From JANRKN01 sp033763435 (GTDB lineage Bacteria; Planctomycetota; Phycisphaerae; Phycisphaerales; UBA1924): a DNA stretch of 61,240 bases. The notes under the pieces were generated by a model. That model did no database searches and was not told the origin of the DNA. It worked only from the letters and a program-made list of their open reading frames with translations. Below are positions 18,961 to 28,497 of this stretch, one piece after another. Location: NCBI GenBank assembly GCA_033763435.1, contig JANRKN010000085.1:1-61240 (forward strand), written 5' to 3'. Each line of letters opens with the position of its first letter. Positions within the stretch are counted from its first letter, which is position 1. The translations under genes and the position numbers were made by a program.

Positions 18961-20727
18961 ATGCCCGAACCAGCCTTCAACGTGCTCGCGAAGATCCGCG
19001 GCAAGGACGGCGCCAAGGCCCCCGAGCCCGACCGCTCGGCCCTGGCCGCGGCGATGGAGTCCGATGCGCGGCGGATCGCCGAGCTCTCGGGCCCCTTGGC
19101 CATCCGGCCGGACATCGTTCGCTCGTTCCCCACGACCGACGGCACCGACGAAGAGCCGTGGGACATGCTGCTCTCGATGCTCGCGGTCGATGAGCACCAG
19201 GCGCTGAACTTGCTTAGCCAGCGCACGGGCCTGGCGTTCGTGCCCGAGCCGCGGCTGGGCGACACCGCCGGTCGGTTCTATGAAGTTGTCCCCCCCGCGG
19301 TCGCGCGCCAGCAGCACGTCGCGGGGCTTTCGTGCGACGGCCCGCCCGGGCATCAGGTCATGACCGTCGCGACGGCGCAGCCCATGCAGCCGGCGGTTTT
19401 CGCGATGCTCGAGGAACTGCTGCAAATGCCCGTGCAGCTCGTGCTGAGCCCGCGCGGCGCGGTCGGCAACCTCATCAACCGCGGCTACGAGCAGCGCCAG
19501 GACCTGGTCAGCGAGATCATCGAAGAACTGCCGCTCGATGAACGCGCGATCGCCTCGGCCGCGGGCTCGATCGGCCAGAGCACCGACCTGCTGCAGATCG
19601 CCAAGCAGACGCCGGTCATCCGCCTCGTGAACATGATCCTGTTCGAGGCGCTGCGCCGGCGCGCCTCGGACGTGCACGTGCACCCGGGCGAGAACAAGCT
19701 GAACATCCGCTTCCGGATCGACGGCATGCTCGTCGATGCGTTCAGCCCGCCGCCGACGCTCGCGCCCGCGATCAGCTCGCGACTGAAGGTCATGACCGAG
19801 CTGGACATCGCTAACCGACACAGCCCGCAGGACGGCCACACGTCGGTCCGCATCGGCTCGCGCAAGGTCGATATCCGCTTCTCGTGCATCCCGACGGTCT
19901 ACGGCGAGCGGCTCGTGCTGCGCCTGCTCGACCAGACCCAGAACCGCCTCTCGCTCGACGACCTGGGCATGACCAAGCCCATGCAGGCCCAGCTCGTCGA
20001 CCTGATCGACCGCCCGACCGGCATCATCCTCGTCACGGGCCCGACGGGCTCGGGCAAGACGACCACGTTGTACGCGGCGCTCGAGCGCGTCGATCGCTTC
20101 AGCCGCAACGTCATGACCATCGAGGACCCCGTCGAGTATCACCTCGAGGGCATCTCGCAGATGCAGGTCAACGTCAAGCGCGGCGTGACGTTCGCGACGG
20201 GCCTGCGCGCCCTGCTGCGCCAGGACCCCGACGTGATCCTCGTCGGCGAGATCCGCGACCAGGAAACCGCGCAGCTCGCGATCCAGGCCTCGCTCACGGG
20301 CCACCTCGTGCTCGCGACGCTGCACACCAACGACGCCCCCAGCGCCATCACGCGCCTGATCGACATCGGCATTGAGCCCTACCTCGTCACCAGCTCGCTG
20401 CTGGCGGCGCTGGCTCAGCGCCTGCTCCGCAAGAAGTGCACGAGCTGCGGCGGGACGGGCAAGGACCCCCGCGGCGCACGCCGACCGGGCGCCGACGGCG
20501 ACCGCTGCGACGCGTGCTTCGGCTCCGGCTACAAGGGCCGGATCGCGGTGTACGAGATCATGACGATGACCGACGAGCTTCGCGACCTGACGGCGCAGCG
20601 CGCCGACGCGGTGAGGCTGTACGAGGCCGCCAAGCGCTCGGGCTTCCGCACGATGCGCGACGACGCGAACGAAAAGATCCGCATGGGCCTGACCGACGAG
20701 CCCGAAGCCTTCCGCGTGCTGCACTGA
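18961..20727 (+). CDS. gspE: Type II secretion / type IV pilus assembly ATPase GspE
   Basis: This 588-residue cytoplasmic ATPase powers pseudopilus assembly. An N-terminal MshEN-type region (residues 60-180) includes LLSQRTGLAFVPEP and PVQLVLSPRGAV. The core has RASDVHVHPGENKLNIRFRID, Walker A GPTGSGKTTTLYAAL (G360 on), an Asp box (VMTIEDPVEY), Walker B DVILVGEIRD (about 423) and a His box (HLVLATLHTNDA). A four-cysteine zinc site follows (CTSCGGTGK near 493 and CDACFGSG about 20 residues later), as in GspE and PilB. The gene is in tight operon order behind gspD. Other secretion genes (gspF, gspG) are not next, since the following gene converges on the other strand. Confidence 0.93.
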   Translation: MPEPAFNVLAKIRGKDGAKAPEPDRSALAAAMESDARRIAELSGPLAIRPDIVRSFPTTDGTDEEPWDMLLSMLAVDEHQALNLLSQRTGLAFVPEPRLGDTAGRFYEVVPPAVARQQHVAGLSCDGPPGHQVMTVATAQPMQPAVFAMLEELLQMPVQLVLSPRGAVGNLINRGYEQRQDLVSEIIEELPLDERAIASAAGSIGQSTDLLQIAKQTPVIRLVNMILFEALRRRASDVHVHPGENKLNIRFRIDGMLVDAFSPPPTLAPAISSRLKVMTELDIANRHSPQDGHTSVRIGSRKVDIRFSCIPTVYGERLVLRLLDQTQNRLSLDDLGMTKPMQAQLVDLIDRPTGIILVTGPTGSGKTTTLYAALERVDRFSRNVMTIEDPVEYHLEGISQMQVNVKRGVTFATGLRALLRQDPDVILVGEIRDQETAQLAIQASLTGHLVLATLHTNDAPSAITRLIDIGIEPYLVTSSLLAALAQRLLRKKCTSCGGTGKDPRGARRPGADGDRCDACFGSGYKGRIAVYEIMTMTDELRDLTAQRADAVRLYEAAKRSGFRTMRDDANEKIRMGLTDEPEAFRVLH

Positions 20728-20760
20728 GGCGAGGCGTCGCGTACTGCGCCGAGTGGGCGC

Positions 20761-22734
20761 TCACGACCCGCGCGCCTGGAAGTTGGTGAGCTGGCGGCGG
20801 ATGCTGCTGGCCTTCTGCCCCTCCCCCGCATCTTCGAGCGCGCGGACGGCGACCATGCCGAGCTGGAACCAATTGCTCCCGCCCAGGATGCCCGGGTCGG
20901 TGTCGCCGGCGGGCATTGCCATGCGTCGCCAGGCGGTGGAGATCATCTCGGCCGCGTCGGCCTGACGCCCCTGCGCCGCGTACGCCCTGCGGATTGCCTC
21001 GGCGGCGGTCACGGCGTCGGGCGCGTCGTCGGCAAACTCGCTGATGATCCGCTTGTAGAACTCGCCCGCGCGGTCCACGTTCCCTGCCTTCTCCCACAGC
21101 TGCGCACGCCGGAACAGGATCTCGCTCGCGACGGTCACGCTCCGGCGCGACTGATCGCTCGCCTGGCGGAAGAAGTAGCCGAACGCCCAGTCCCAGAGCT
21201 TGTCCTGCTGGACGGGGTCGGTCGCGGCGGTGAACATGCCGCGGAGAATCTCCATCGAGAAGTCGGGGTTGTCGCGCCCGAGCATCTTGACGAGCGCCTC
21301 GGCCCAGGGCCTCACGGCCTCGGGCGCGAGCGTGCCCTGCTGCGCCATCGCCGAGACGGTGTCCCACGCGCGCGCGTAGCCCGGTCCCTGATTGACAGCC
21401 TCGCGGAGGATCTCGAGCTGCACCGCGGTGTCCGCCGCTCGCGCCGCACGGGGCGCGGGGCCCGCAAGGTCCCACGCCGGGGGCCATTGCGCGACCTCAG
21501 CGCCGTCGGCGCGCTGGCTGATCTTGAACAGTCGCCGCGCGCCGTGCGTCAACGCGGCGGCCGCACGACGCTTCTCCACGCGCAGCCGCAGGTACTCGGC
21601 CATCAGGCGCAGATGCCCCTCGGAGAGGGACCGGCGTGTCGCGGGGTCGGTGATCGTGCCGCGGAGCACGCGGTAGGACTCGTAGCGCCCCGCGTCGAAG
21701 TTCCAGGTCGCGTTGCGCCCGGAAATGTCCAGGAACCCGAGCCACGCGTGGCCCATCGTCGGGCCCCGCGCGCCCATCTGCACGGTGGGGATGCCCTGCG
21801 CCTTGCCGGCGTGGGCCGAGAAGTAGGCTTGGTGCGCGCAGACGCCGCCGGCCTTGGCGATGTTCTCGAGCGACACGCCGACCTGATTGATCTTCAGGAA
21901 CTGCATGCCACGCCGGAGCGCGTCGTGGTCGTACGTCACCCACGCGTAGAGCGGCGCGATGTTGCGCCCACCGTGCCGACGCTCGATCCACTCCAGCTCC
22001 GCGACCGGCTCGGTCGTGTCCACGACGTAGATCAGCACCTCGGCGGGCATGTCGCGCAGCCGGTTCAGCAGTTGCCTCTCGCGACCCGCGAAATAGTCGA
22101 AGATCTCCAGCGCATCGGGGGCCTTCGCGGCCGGGCGCTTCTCGGGCGGTTCGGAGCCGTGCGACCAGGTCAGGGGCTCATCATGCACGAGCGCGACGGC
22201 CGCGGCAAGCTGCGGAAACTTCGCGACCTGCTCGGGGCGCTCACGCACGAGCCGATCCAGCAGCGTCAGTGACGCGCCGGGCTTCTCAAACTCAGCGTTG
22301 GTCACGAACGCCATCGCGTCCGCGAGCTCGGGCTGCGCGCGCAGCGCGATCAAGAGCCTTCGGCGCGCCTCGGCATCGGGAACAAGGTCCAAATACGACA
22401 GCAGCATCGTCCAGCGCGCCGCTTCGGCGAACGCCTCGCCCTGCTTGAGGTCGCCGTACGCGAGCAGACGATCGAACTCGGCCCGCACGGCACCCCGTGC
22501 GGCGTTCCAGTCGCCGCCGGTCTGCAGCGCATCGATCGCGGCCGTCACGCGCGCACGCACCGCCTGCGCCGACAGCGGCGGCGGAAGCTTCTCCTTGCCC
22601 GCGGGCGACATGGCCGGCGTGGGCGGAGGCGTCGGCGCACCCTGCGCGCAAAGCAACGACGCGGGGATCAGCATCCCGACTGCCAACCCGACCGACATCC
22701 CCGCTCTGAGACCGCTGAGGGCGACCGTGCGCAT
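20761..22734 (-). CDS. Secreted transglutaminase-like protein with C-terminal tetratricopeptide region
   Basis: This 657-residue protein begins with a signal peptide (residues 5-32, VGMLIPASLLCAQG) and a Pro-rich linker. The central part carries a papain/transglutaminase-like triad: C299 in GGVCAHQAYFSAHAGKAQG, H329 in GHAWLGFLD and D347 in TWNFDAGRY. The C-terminal half is helical with TPR-like repeats (LWEKAGNVDRAGEFYKRIISE). This fits bacterial transglutaminase-like cysteine peptidases or amidases acting outside the cytoplasm, but the substrate is unknown. ATG 22734 is firmly set by GGAGG eight nucleotides upstream (ACGGAGGCCTCAGTG), even though a GTG-initiated frame extends nine codons further. 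It converges with gspE. Confidence 0.75.
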   Translation of the reverse strand: MRTVALSGLRAGMSVGLAVGMLIPASLLCAQGAPTPPPTPAMSPAGKEKLPPPLSAQAVRARVTAAIDALQTGGDWNAARGAVRAEFDRLLAYGDLKQGEAFAEAARWTMLLSYLDLVPDAEARRRLLIALRAQPELADAMAFVTNAEFEKPGASLTLLDRLVRERPEQVAKFPQLAAAVALVHDEPLTWSHGSEPPEKRPAAKAPDALEIFDYFAGRERQLLNRLRDMPAEVLIYVVDTTEPVAELEWIERRHGGRNIAPLYAWVTYDHDALRRGMQFLKINQVGVSLENIAKAGGVCAHQAYFSAHAGKAQGIPTVQMGARGPTMGHAWLGFLDISGRNATWNFDAGRYESYRVLRGTITDPATRRSLSEGHLRLMAEYLRLRVEKRRAAAALTHGARRLFKISQRADGAEVAQWPPAWDLAGPAPRAARAADTAVQLEILREAVNQGPGYARAWDTVSAMAQQGTLAPEAVRPWAEALVKMLGRDNPDFSMEILRGMFTAATDPVQQDKLWDWAFGYFFRQASDQSRRSVTVASEILFRRAQLWEKAGNVDRAGEFYKRIISEFADDAPDAVTAAEAIRRAYAAQGRQADAAEMISTAWRRMAMPAGDTDPGILGGSNWFQLGMVAVRALEDAGEGQKASSIRRQLTNFQARGS

Positions 22735-22941
22735 CACTGAGGCCTCCGTCGCCCGCGGCACGCGGGCCCGCCCATGCTACCCGATCCCGCCCCGCCTCCG
22801 CAATACGCGCGCGAACCCGCCTCAGCCGACGTATCGTGCTGCCAGCGATCGGACGCCCGGCAAGCCCGATCGCGCGGGGTGGTTCCGGGGCTTGGTCGGG
22901 CGGTTGTCCCGGCCTCCGCAGCCTCTTTTCAGGAACCGCCC

Positions 22942-24363
22942 GTGACCGCTCCCTCCAACCCGTCGTCCACTTCCGCACGCGGCGTGCCCTCGGGCACTCC
23001 ACTTGGCGAGCTGCAACGCCGGATCGGCTTCTGGGGCGCCAGCGCCGTGATGGTCGGCGTGATCATCGGCTCGGGCATCTTCCGCACGCCGACCGAAATC
23101 GCCCAAGCGCTGCCTCACCCGCCCATGATCCTCGCGCTCTGGCTCGCGGGGGGCCTGCTCGCGCTCGCCGGCGCGCTGACCTATGCCGAGCTGTCGTGCC
23201 GATATCCCGCGTCGGGCGGGCTGTACGTCTTCCTGCGCGAGAGCTACGGGCCCGGCGCGGCGTTTGTGTTTGGCTGGACGTACATGCTGGTCGCCAAGCC
23301 CTCGGCCGCGGCGGGCATCGCCGTGATCTTCGCCCAGCACGTCAACACGCTGCTGGGCGTTGACTGGGACCCGCGGATCATGACCATCGCTTCGGTCGTC
23401 GGGTTCACGGCGCTCAACGCCGCGGGCGTCGAACTGGGCGCGCGCGTCGCCGAGGTGCTTACGGGCATCAAGGTCCTCGCGCTCGTCGCGGTCGCGGCGC
23501 TGGTCTTTGCGCTCGCCAAGGACGGGAGCTGGTCGAACTTCACGCCCTCGCCCGAGGCCTCGGCCCAGCTCTCGGTCAAGCTCGGCGAAGTCTCGCTCTG
23601 GCTCGCGCTCGTGCCCGTGATGGCCGCGATCCTCTGGACCTACGACGGCTGGGCCGACGTGGGCGCGATCGCGGGCGAGGTGCAGAACCCCCAGCGCACG
23701 CTGCCGCGTGTGTTCATGATCGGCACGGGCTTTGTGATCCTGCTCTATGTCTCGGTCAACGCCGCGTACATCTACGCGCTGCCGATCGAGCGCATCGCGC
23801 GCGAGTCCACCCTTGCGCCGGTCGTCATGGACCTGCTGCTGGGCAAGGCCGGCGCGGTCGCGGTGACGGTGCTGGTGATCCTGTCCACGCTGGGCTCGAC
23901 ACACGGATCGATCATGACCGGCGCGCGCGTGACCTATGCGCAGGCCCGCGACGGGCTGATGTTCCGCCCGCTGGCGACCGTGAGCCGTCGCGGCACGCCA
24001 GCGATCAGCCTCTGGACCCAGTGCGGGCTCTCGTGCATCGCGGCGCTGTGGCTGGAGACGTTCGACAAGCTCGCGGGCTCGTTTGTCTTCACGATGTGGA
24101 TCTTCTACGCCGCGGCGGGCGTGGGGCTCTTCATCCTCCGCCGGCGCCAACAGCGCGAGGGCATGCCCGCGCCACGCTTCCTGTGCCCGGGGTATCCGGT
24201 CGTGCCCGCGCTGTTCGTGCTTGCCGCGGCGGGCATGACGGTGCTTGCGATCCGTGAGGATCCGAAGATGACGCTGACGTGGATCGGCGTGCTCGCGGCG
24301 GGCGTGCCGGTGTATCTCGTCTGGAAGCGCACGCACCGAACCGGGCAAGGGCCCCGGAGCTAA
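22942..24363 (+). CDS. APC-superfamily amino acid permease
   Basis: This 473-residue membrane protein has about 12 hydrophobic segments. The first carries the substrate-binding unwound motif GVIIGSGIF of the LAT/APC family, followed by the conserved helix-2 LAGGLLALAGALTYAELS and the YPASGGLYVFLRESYG loop. TM6 contains the typical unwound region in ILWTYDGWADVG. These features fit L-amino-acid transporters or exchangers; specificity is not evident. The GTG at 22942 is chosen because AGGA lies seven nucleotides upstream and the sequence before it is not membrane-protein-like. It is divergent from the transglutaminase-like gene across about 207 bp and converges with the HPF-like gene. Confidence 0.9.
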   Translation: MTAPSNPSSTSARGVPSGTPLGELQRRIGFWGASAVMVGVIIGSGIFRTPTEIAQALPHPPMILALWLAGGLLALAGALTYAELSCRYPASGGLYVFLRESYGPGAAFVFGWTYMLVAKPSAAAGIAVIFAQHVNTLLGVDWDPRIMTIASVVGFTALNAAGVELGARVAEVLTGIKVLALVAVAALVFALAKDGSWSNFTPSPEASAQLSVKLGEVSLWLALVPVMAAILWTYDGWADVGAIAGEVQNPQRTLPRVFMIGTGFVILLYVSVNAAYIYALPIERIARESTLAPVVMDLLLGKAGAVAVTVLVILSTLGSTHGSIMTGARVTYAQARDGLMFRPLATVSRRGTPAISLWTQCGLSCIAALWLETFDKLAGSFVFTMWIFYAAAGVGLFILRRRQQREGMPAPRFLCPGYPVVPALFVLAAAGMTVLAIREDPKMTLTWIGVLAAGVPVYLVWKRTHRTGQGPRS

Positions 24364-24378
24364 GCCGGGTGATCAGGC

Positions 24379-24699
24379 TCAGCGCTTGCGGCGCGAGGTC
24401 TTCTTGGAGACGAGCTTCTTGAGCTTGGCGACCGCGCCATCCACCGCGGCATAGAAATCCGCCGCGTTGGATTCGACATGCACCGGCCCGCCCCCGCCCG
24501 CGAGCGCGACCTGGATCGCGCAGCGCTTATCAAGTTGGCGCCCCGCGCGCTTGGCCGGGCTGTTGTCGTCGAACAGCCGAACGTCGATCCAGCCGACGCG
24601 GAGCGCCAGACGATCCAGCGCGCGGCGGACTTTGTGGGTCGCGTGGGCGACAAGGGTGTCCGAGGTGGGTAACGGGCCGTCGATCACTCGCAGGTCCAT
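24379..24699 (-). CDS. Ribosome hibernation factor HPF/RaiA-like protein
   Basis: This 106-residue protein fits the short form of the HPF/YfiA (ribosomal S30AE) fold: strand-helix start MDLRVIDGPLP, a helix with paired basics (HKVRRALDRLALRVGWID), strands with KRCAIQVALAG and HVESNAADFYAAVDGAVAKLKKLV, and a strongly basic tail SKKTSRRKR. The family binds the 30S subunit and inactivates ribosomes in stationary phase. The match is moderate: the N-terminal strand is short and no long-HPF dimerisation domain is present. ATG 24699 follows GGGAGGACTGCG, a very good ribosome site. It is last in a possible minus-strand unit after the spermidine-synthase-like gene and aroC, with a 108-bp gap to aroC. 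Confidence 0.72.
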   Translation of the reverse strand: MDLRVIDGPLPTSDTLVAHATHKVRRALDRLALRVGWIDVRLFDDNSPAKRAGRQLDKRCAIQVALAGGGGPVHVESNAADFYAAVDGAVAKLKKLVSKKTSRRKR

Positions 24700-24807
24700 C
24701 GCAGTCCTCCCGAAAAGGGGCCGACACTGCACGACCTACGCCCGCGTGGGCGCGCAGGTTCACGGACGACCTCGGGCGGACTGCCCCAAGACCGACCTAA
24801 AGTCATT

Positions 24808-26001
24808 TCAGGCAAGGATTTGCGTTGGCGGATCCAGCGGCAGCATCCGCGCCAGCCGCAGATAGCCCTCGTACGCCGACTTGAGCTCGGCGAGGGAGTC
24901 TGACGGGAACTTGTCCGTCAGCACGCGGGCGACCTCGAACGCGACGACGTTCTCCATGACGACGCTCGCGGCCGAGACGGCGCAGACATCCGAGCGCTCG
25001 TACTGGCTCATCTGCGACTCTTTCGTGTTGAGATCGACGCTGGGCATGCCGCGAAGAAGTGTCGAGATGGGCTTCATCGTTCCGCGGACGACGACGGGCT
25101 GGCCGTTGGTCATGCCGCCCTCGGTGCCGCCGGCGTTGTTGGAGTCGCGCGAGAAACCGAGCGTGGGCTCGTTGACGCGCGCGGCATCAAAGCGGATCGG
25201 GTCATGCACCGCCGAACCCGTGCGGCGCGCGCACTCGCGACCGAGGCCGATCTCGACCGCCTTGAACGCCTGAATGCCCATGACGGCGTAAGCGATGCGC
25301 GCGTCGAGCTTGTCGCGCCAGTCCATGCACGAGCCCAGACCGGGCGGGCAGCCAAAGACGTGCGCCTCGACGATGCCGCCGACGGTGTCCTTATCGATCT
25401 TCGCCTGGCGGATGATCTCGCGCTGGCGCTGGGTCACCGCGGCGTCGGGGCAGTAGGTCTCGCTCGCGTCGCGCGCGGCGCGCAGCTCGCGCCAGTTGCT
25501 CTCGGTCACGCTCACCGACGTCTCAGAATCCAAGATGGACCGCACGAAGCCGAAGGCCTCGATGCCCAGCTCGCGCAGCAGGCAGCGCGCGACCGCCCCG
25601 GCCGCGACGCGCGAGGCCGTCTCGCGGGCGCTGGCGCGCTCGAGCGTCTCCCGGCAGTCGGTCGTGAGCCACTTGATGCTGCCGGCGAGGTCCGCGTGCC
25701 CGGGGCGCGGGCGATAGACGGGCGGCGTGCGCTGCAGGTCATCCAGGCGCGAGTCGTTGTTGCGGATCACCATCGTGACCGGCGCCGCGATCGCCTTGCC
25801 GCGCCGGACGCCCGTGAGGAACTCGACGCGGTCCTCTTCGATGTTCTGACGCCCGCCGCGCCCGTAGCCGCCCTGCCTGCGCGAAAGCTCGGCGTTGATG
25901 AAGTCCAAGTCCAGAGGCAGCCCCGCGGGCAGCCCCGTGACCGTGATCACCAGCGCCGGCCCGTGCGATTCTCCCGCGGTCTGTGCGTCAATCCTCGGCA
26001 T
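24808..26001 (-). CDS. aroC: Chorismate synthase
   Basis: This 397-residue enzyme converts 5-enolpyruvylshikimate 3-phosphate to chorismate, the last shikimate step, using reduced FMN. Family motifs are in order: GESHGPAL near residue 12, RRQGGYGRGGRQ with following acids and EFLTGVRRGKA, the central HPGHAD-type block (RPRPGHADLAGSIKW), GGIVEAHVFGCPPGLGS, and GGTEGGMTNGQPVVVRG. The C-terminal SMSQ-like helix and VVAFEVARVLTDKF are present. ATG 26001 is preceded by TACGCT five nucleotides upstream; a TTG two codons earlier is unlikely. The length is in the normal range (360-400 residues). It lies 37 bp after the spermidine-synthase-like gene. Confidence 0.96.
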   Translation of the reverse strand: MPRIDAQTAGESHGPALVITVTGLPAGLPLDLDFINAELSRRQGGYGRGGRQNIEEDRVEFLTGVRRGKAIAAPVTMVIRNNDSRLDDLQRTPPVYRPRPGHADLAGSIKWLTTDCRETLERASARETASRVAAGAVARCLLRELGIEAFGFVRSILDSETSVSVTESNWRELRAARDASETYCPDAAVTQRQREIIRQAKIDKDTVGGIVEAHVFGCPPGLGSCMDWRDKLDARIAYAVMGIQAFKAVEIGLGRECARRTGSAVHDPIRFDAARVNEPTLGFSRDSNNAGGTEGGMTNGQPVVVRGTMKPISTLLRGMPSVDLNTKESQMSQYERSDVCAVSAASVVMENVVAFEVARVLTDKFPSDSLAELKSAYEGYLRLARMLPLDPPTQILA

Positions 26002-26038
26002 GGCCAAGCGTAGATCGGCTCGGCCCCGCCCGGAGTTC

Positions 26039-28423
26039 TCACTCCCACACGAACACGCTCAGGATATTGGACCTTGCGTCGGTCCACAGCACGTCCCGAC
26101 GCGGATCCACCGGGTCCAGCGGCTCCCAGCGCGTGTCGCGTCGGAGCGGCAGCAGATCCTCGCCCCGGCGCGCGACCACGACCCACCATGACGAGTACTT
26201 GCCCTCCCGGCGCTGGTCGTCGGTGAGCTGGCGGTCGTAGAAGCGGGCCGTCTCGGCGCCCAGCGCCTGCGCCTGCGCCGCGATCACAGGCGCGAGGTCA
26301 AAGTGCCGGTTCGAGACGTGGTACGCGACCAGCCCGCCCGGCGCAAGCCGATCGAGATAGAGCTTCATCGCTTCGAGCGTCATGAGATGGACGGGGATCG
26401 AGTCCGAGCTGAACGCGTCGAGCACGAGCAGGTCGTAGCGGGCTTCGGTGTTGCGCGCCAGCGACAGGCGCCCGTCGCCGAGCACGACGCGCAGGCTGCC
26501 GCGGGCGTCGGACATGAACGTGAAGAAGTTCGGGTTGCGCGCGATCGCGACGATCGCGGGGTCGATCTCGTAGAAGGTCATGCTCCGCCCGGGTTCGGCG
26601 TACGCGGCGGTGGTTCCCGCGCCCAGGCCGATGACGCCGACGTTCGCCAGGCCCCGCGTGCCGTCCTCATTGGCGCCGCCCAGCGACTTGAAGATCGAGC
26701 CCAGCGGGCCCGAGCGGTGGTAGTAGGTTCCCGGGGTGTTGCGGACGGCCGGGTCCTGCGATGAATACTGCAGGCCGTGGAGCGTCGTGCCGTGGTAGAG
26801 GTTCTTCCAGCCCGTGCCGTCGAGCGCGACCAGGTGCACGCCGAAGAACGTGCGCTCCTGGAGAAGGGGCACGCCGTAGTTCCCGCGGCTGAGGACCTGC
26901 CCGGCGAGCATCAGGGCGGCGACGCCCGCGGCATACCTCAGCGTGCCGTCGCCCGCGCCCAGCCACCGCGAGCGGAAGAGGAGGACAAAGCACAAGACAC
27001 ACGGCAGCCCCGCGCGGATGATCTTCCCGAACGTCGCGTCGGTGTCCATGTTCAGCCGCCGCACCCAAGCGGCCGCCGATTCGGAAAGCTGCCCCTCGTC
27101 GGCCTTGGCGATCAGAAGCTGCGAAACGATGCCCAAGCGCTCGATGAAGATCAAGAGCAGCACCATCGCCAGGCCCCAGACCCCCGCGATGAACACGGGG
27201 CTACGCAAGGCCGAACGCGCGGGCTTGTCCGTCGGCTCGCTTGCCGCAGCCTCGTTCCCTCCTCGCGTCGGCCTGGCCAGCCTCAGCGCGAGCGCGAGCG
27301 CCAGGACGATCGCGTACTCGTACACGGACTCAAACGCCAGCGGCGCGACGAGCGCGTTGAAGCTGCCGCCCAGCACGCCGCCCACACTGAGCCAGAGGTA
27401 AAACTCGGTCAGCCGCGCCGGGCCCGGACGGTCGGCCGCGAGGCGCCCGTGGCAGAGCAGCCCCGCGAGGAACAGCATCACGAGGTGCCCGAGGACGAGG
27501 AGCCAGATCGGATTGCGCGCGTTGAGCAGCACGCCCGCCGCGAGCGCAACCGCGACCAGCGCCATCAGCGATGAGACGCGGACCAAGTTCAGCCGCCAGC
27601 GCGAGAAAGCGACAATGAACGTGAGCAGATAGATCGTCAGCGGGATGACCCACAGCAGGGGCACCGCGGCGAGATCAGTCGAGATGTACTGCGTGCAGCC
27701 CAGCGTAAGGCTCGAAGGCACGGCCGCGAGCAGCACCCACGTCGCGCGACGCTGCCAACTGAGTGCGGGTTCGGGCGCGAGCTCGGTCGCGGGCGCCGTG
27801 GGGGCGACACTCTGCGAGGCCTTGGACCGCCTGAGCGCGATCACGCCCGAGCCAATCACCAGCAGCGCGAGCACGCCGTAGCCGATCGTCCACGCCCAGC
27901 CCTGCGCCCGAAGGTCCAGCGCGCGCTCGACCAGCAGCGGGTACGCCAGCAGGCCGATCAGGCTGCCCGCGTTGCTCGCGGCATAAAGGAAGTACGGATC
28001 GCGCGCCTGCGCGTGGTCCGTCCGCGAGAACCAGCGCTGCACCAGCGGGCCCGTCGTGCTCACGACCAGAAACGGCCCCCCCACCATCACCGCGAGCAAA
28101 CCCAGCATCCACGCGATCGGCCCCAACCCGTCCGCCTCGGCCGGGGGCGTCCACCCTGCGGGCAGCGCCAGCGGCAGCGCGATCGCGCCCAGCAGCATCA
28201 CGCCCGCGTGCACCGCCACCTGCCCGCGCAGGCGCAGCTTCGTGCTCACGACGTGCGCATAGCCATAGCCCAGCAGCAGCACGGCCTGATAGAACACCAT
28301 CGCCGTGTTCCAGACCGCGGGCGTCCCGCCGAGCAGGGGCAGAATCCACTTGGCCGTCATGGGCTGCACGAGAAACAACAGCCCGGCGGAGAGAAAAATC
28401 GCGAGCGCAAAGACGAGCAGCAT
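26039..28423 (-). CDS. Membrane-fused spermidine synthase-like protein
   Basis: This 794-residue protein fuses about twelve or more N-terminal membrane helices (starting MLLVFALAIFLSAGLLFLV and including MTAKWILPLLGGTPAVWN) to a soluble C-terminal aminopropyltransferase/methyltransferase-like domain from about residue 590. That domain has the SAM-type loop VIGLGAGTTAAYAEPG, the acidic strand TFYEIDP and the LLVLDAFSSDSIP segment found in the fused-MFS/EfTM spermidine synthase-like group. Such proteins are common in planctomycetes and proteobacteria and are mostly uncharacterised, so polyamine synthesis should not be assumed. ATG 28423 has TACGCT six nucleotides upstream. It is divergent from the HAD phosphatase gene. 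Confidence 0.85.
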   Translation of the reverse strand: MLLVFALAIFLSAGLLFLVQPMTAKWILPLLGGTPAVWNTAMVFYQAVLLLGYGYAHVVSTKLRLRGQVAVHAGVMLLGAIALPLALPAGWTPPAEADGLGPIAWMLGLLAVMVGGPFLVVSTTGPLVQRWFSRTDHAQARDPYFLYAASNAGSLIGLLAYPLLVERALDLRAQGWAWTIGYGVLALLVIGSGVIALRRSKASQSVAPTAPATELAPEPALSWQRRATWVLLAAVPSSLTLGCTQYISTDLAAVPLLWVIPLTIYLLTFIVAFSRWRLNLVRVSSLMALVAVALAAGVLLNARNPIWLLVLGHLVMLFLAGLLCHGRLAADRPGPARLTEFYLWLSVGGVLGGSFNALVAPLAFESVYEYAIVLALALALRLARPTRGGNEAAASEPTDKPARSALRSPVFIAGVWGLAMVLLLIFIERLGIVSQLLIAKADEGQLSESAAAWVRRLNMDTDATFGKIIRAGLPCVLCFVLLFRSRWLGAGDGTLRYAAGVAALMLAGQVLSRGNYGVPLLQERTFFGVHLVALDGTGWKNLYHGTTLHGLQYSSQDPAVRNTPGTYYHRSGPLGSIFKSLGGANEDGTRGLANVGVIGLGAGTTAAYAEPGRSMTFYEIDPAIVAIARNPNFFTFMSDARGSLRVVLGDGRLSLARNTEARYDLLVLDAFSSDSIPVHLMTLEAMKLYLDRLAPGGLVAYHVSNRHFDLAPVIAAQAQALGAETARFYDRQLTDDQRREGKYSSWWVVVARRGEDLLPLRRDTRWEPLDPVDPRRDVLWTDARSNILSVFVWE

Positions 28424-28497
28424 CGCCCCAGCGTACACGCCTGACGCCACACGGGCCGATCCTGAGCTCTCCCGCGGGTTCCTAACCTCTGCTCCGC

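Noticed and set aside
15955..20724. Minus-strand open frame of 1589 codons
   Set aside because: It lies opposite gspD and gspE, both with clear family motifs, and has no recognisable domain.
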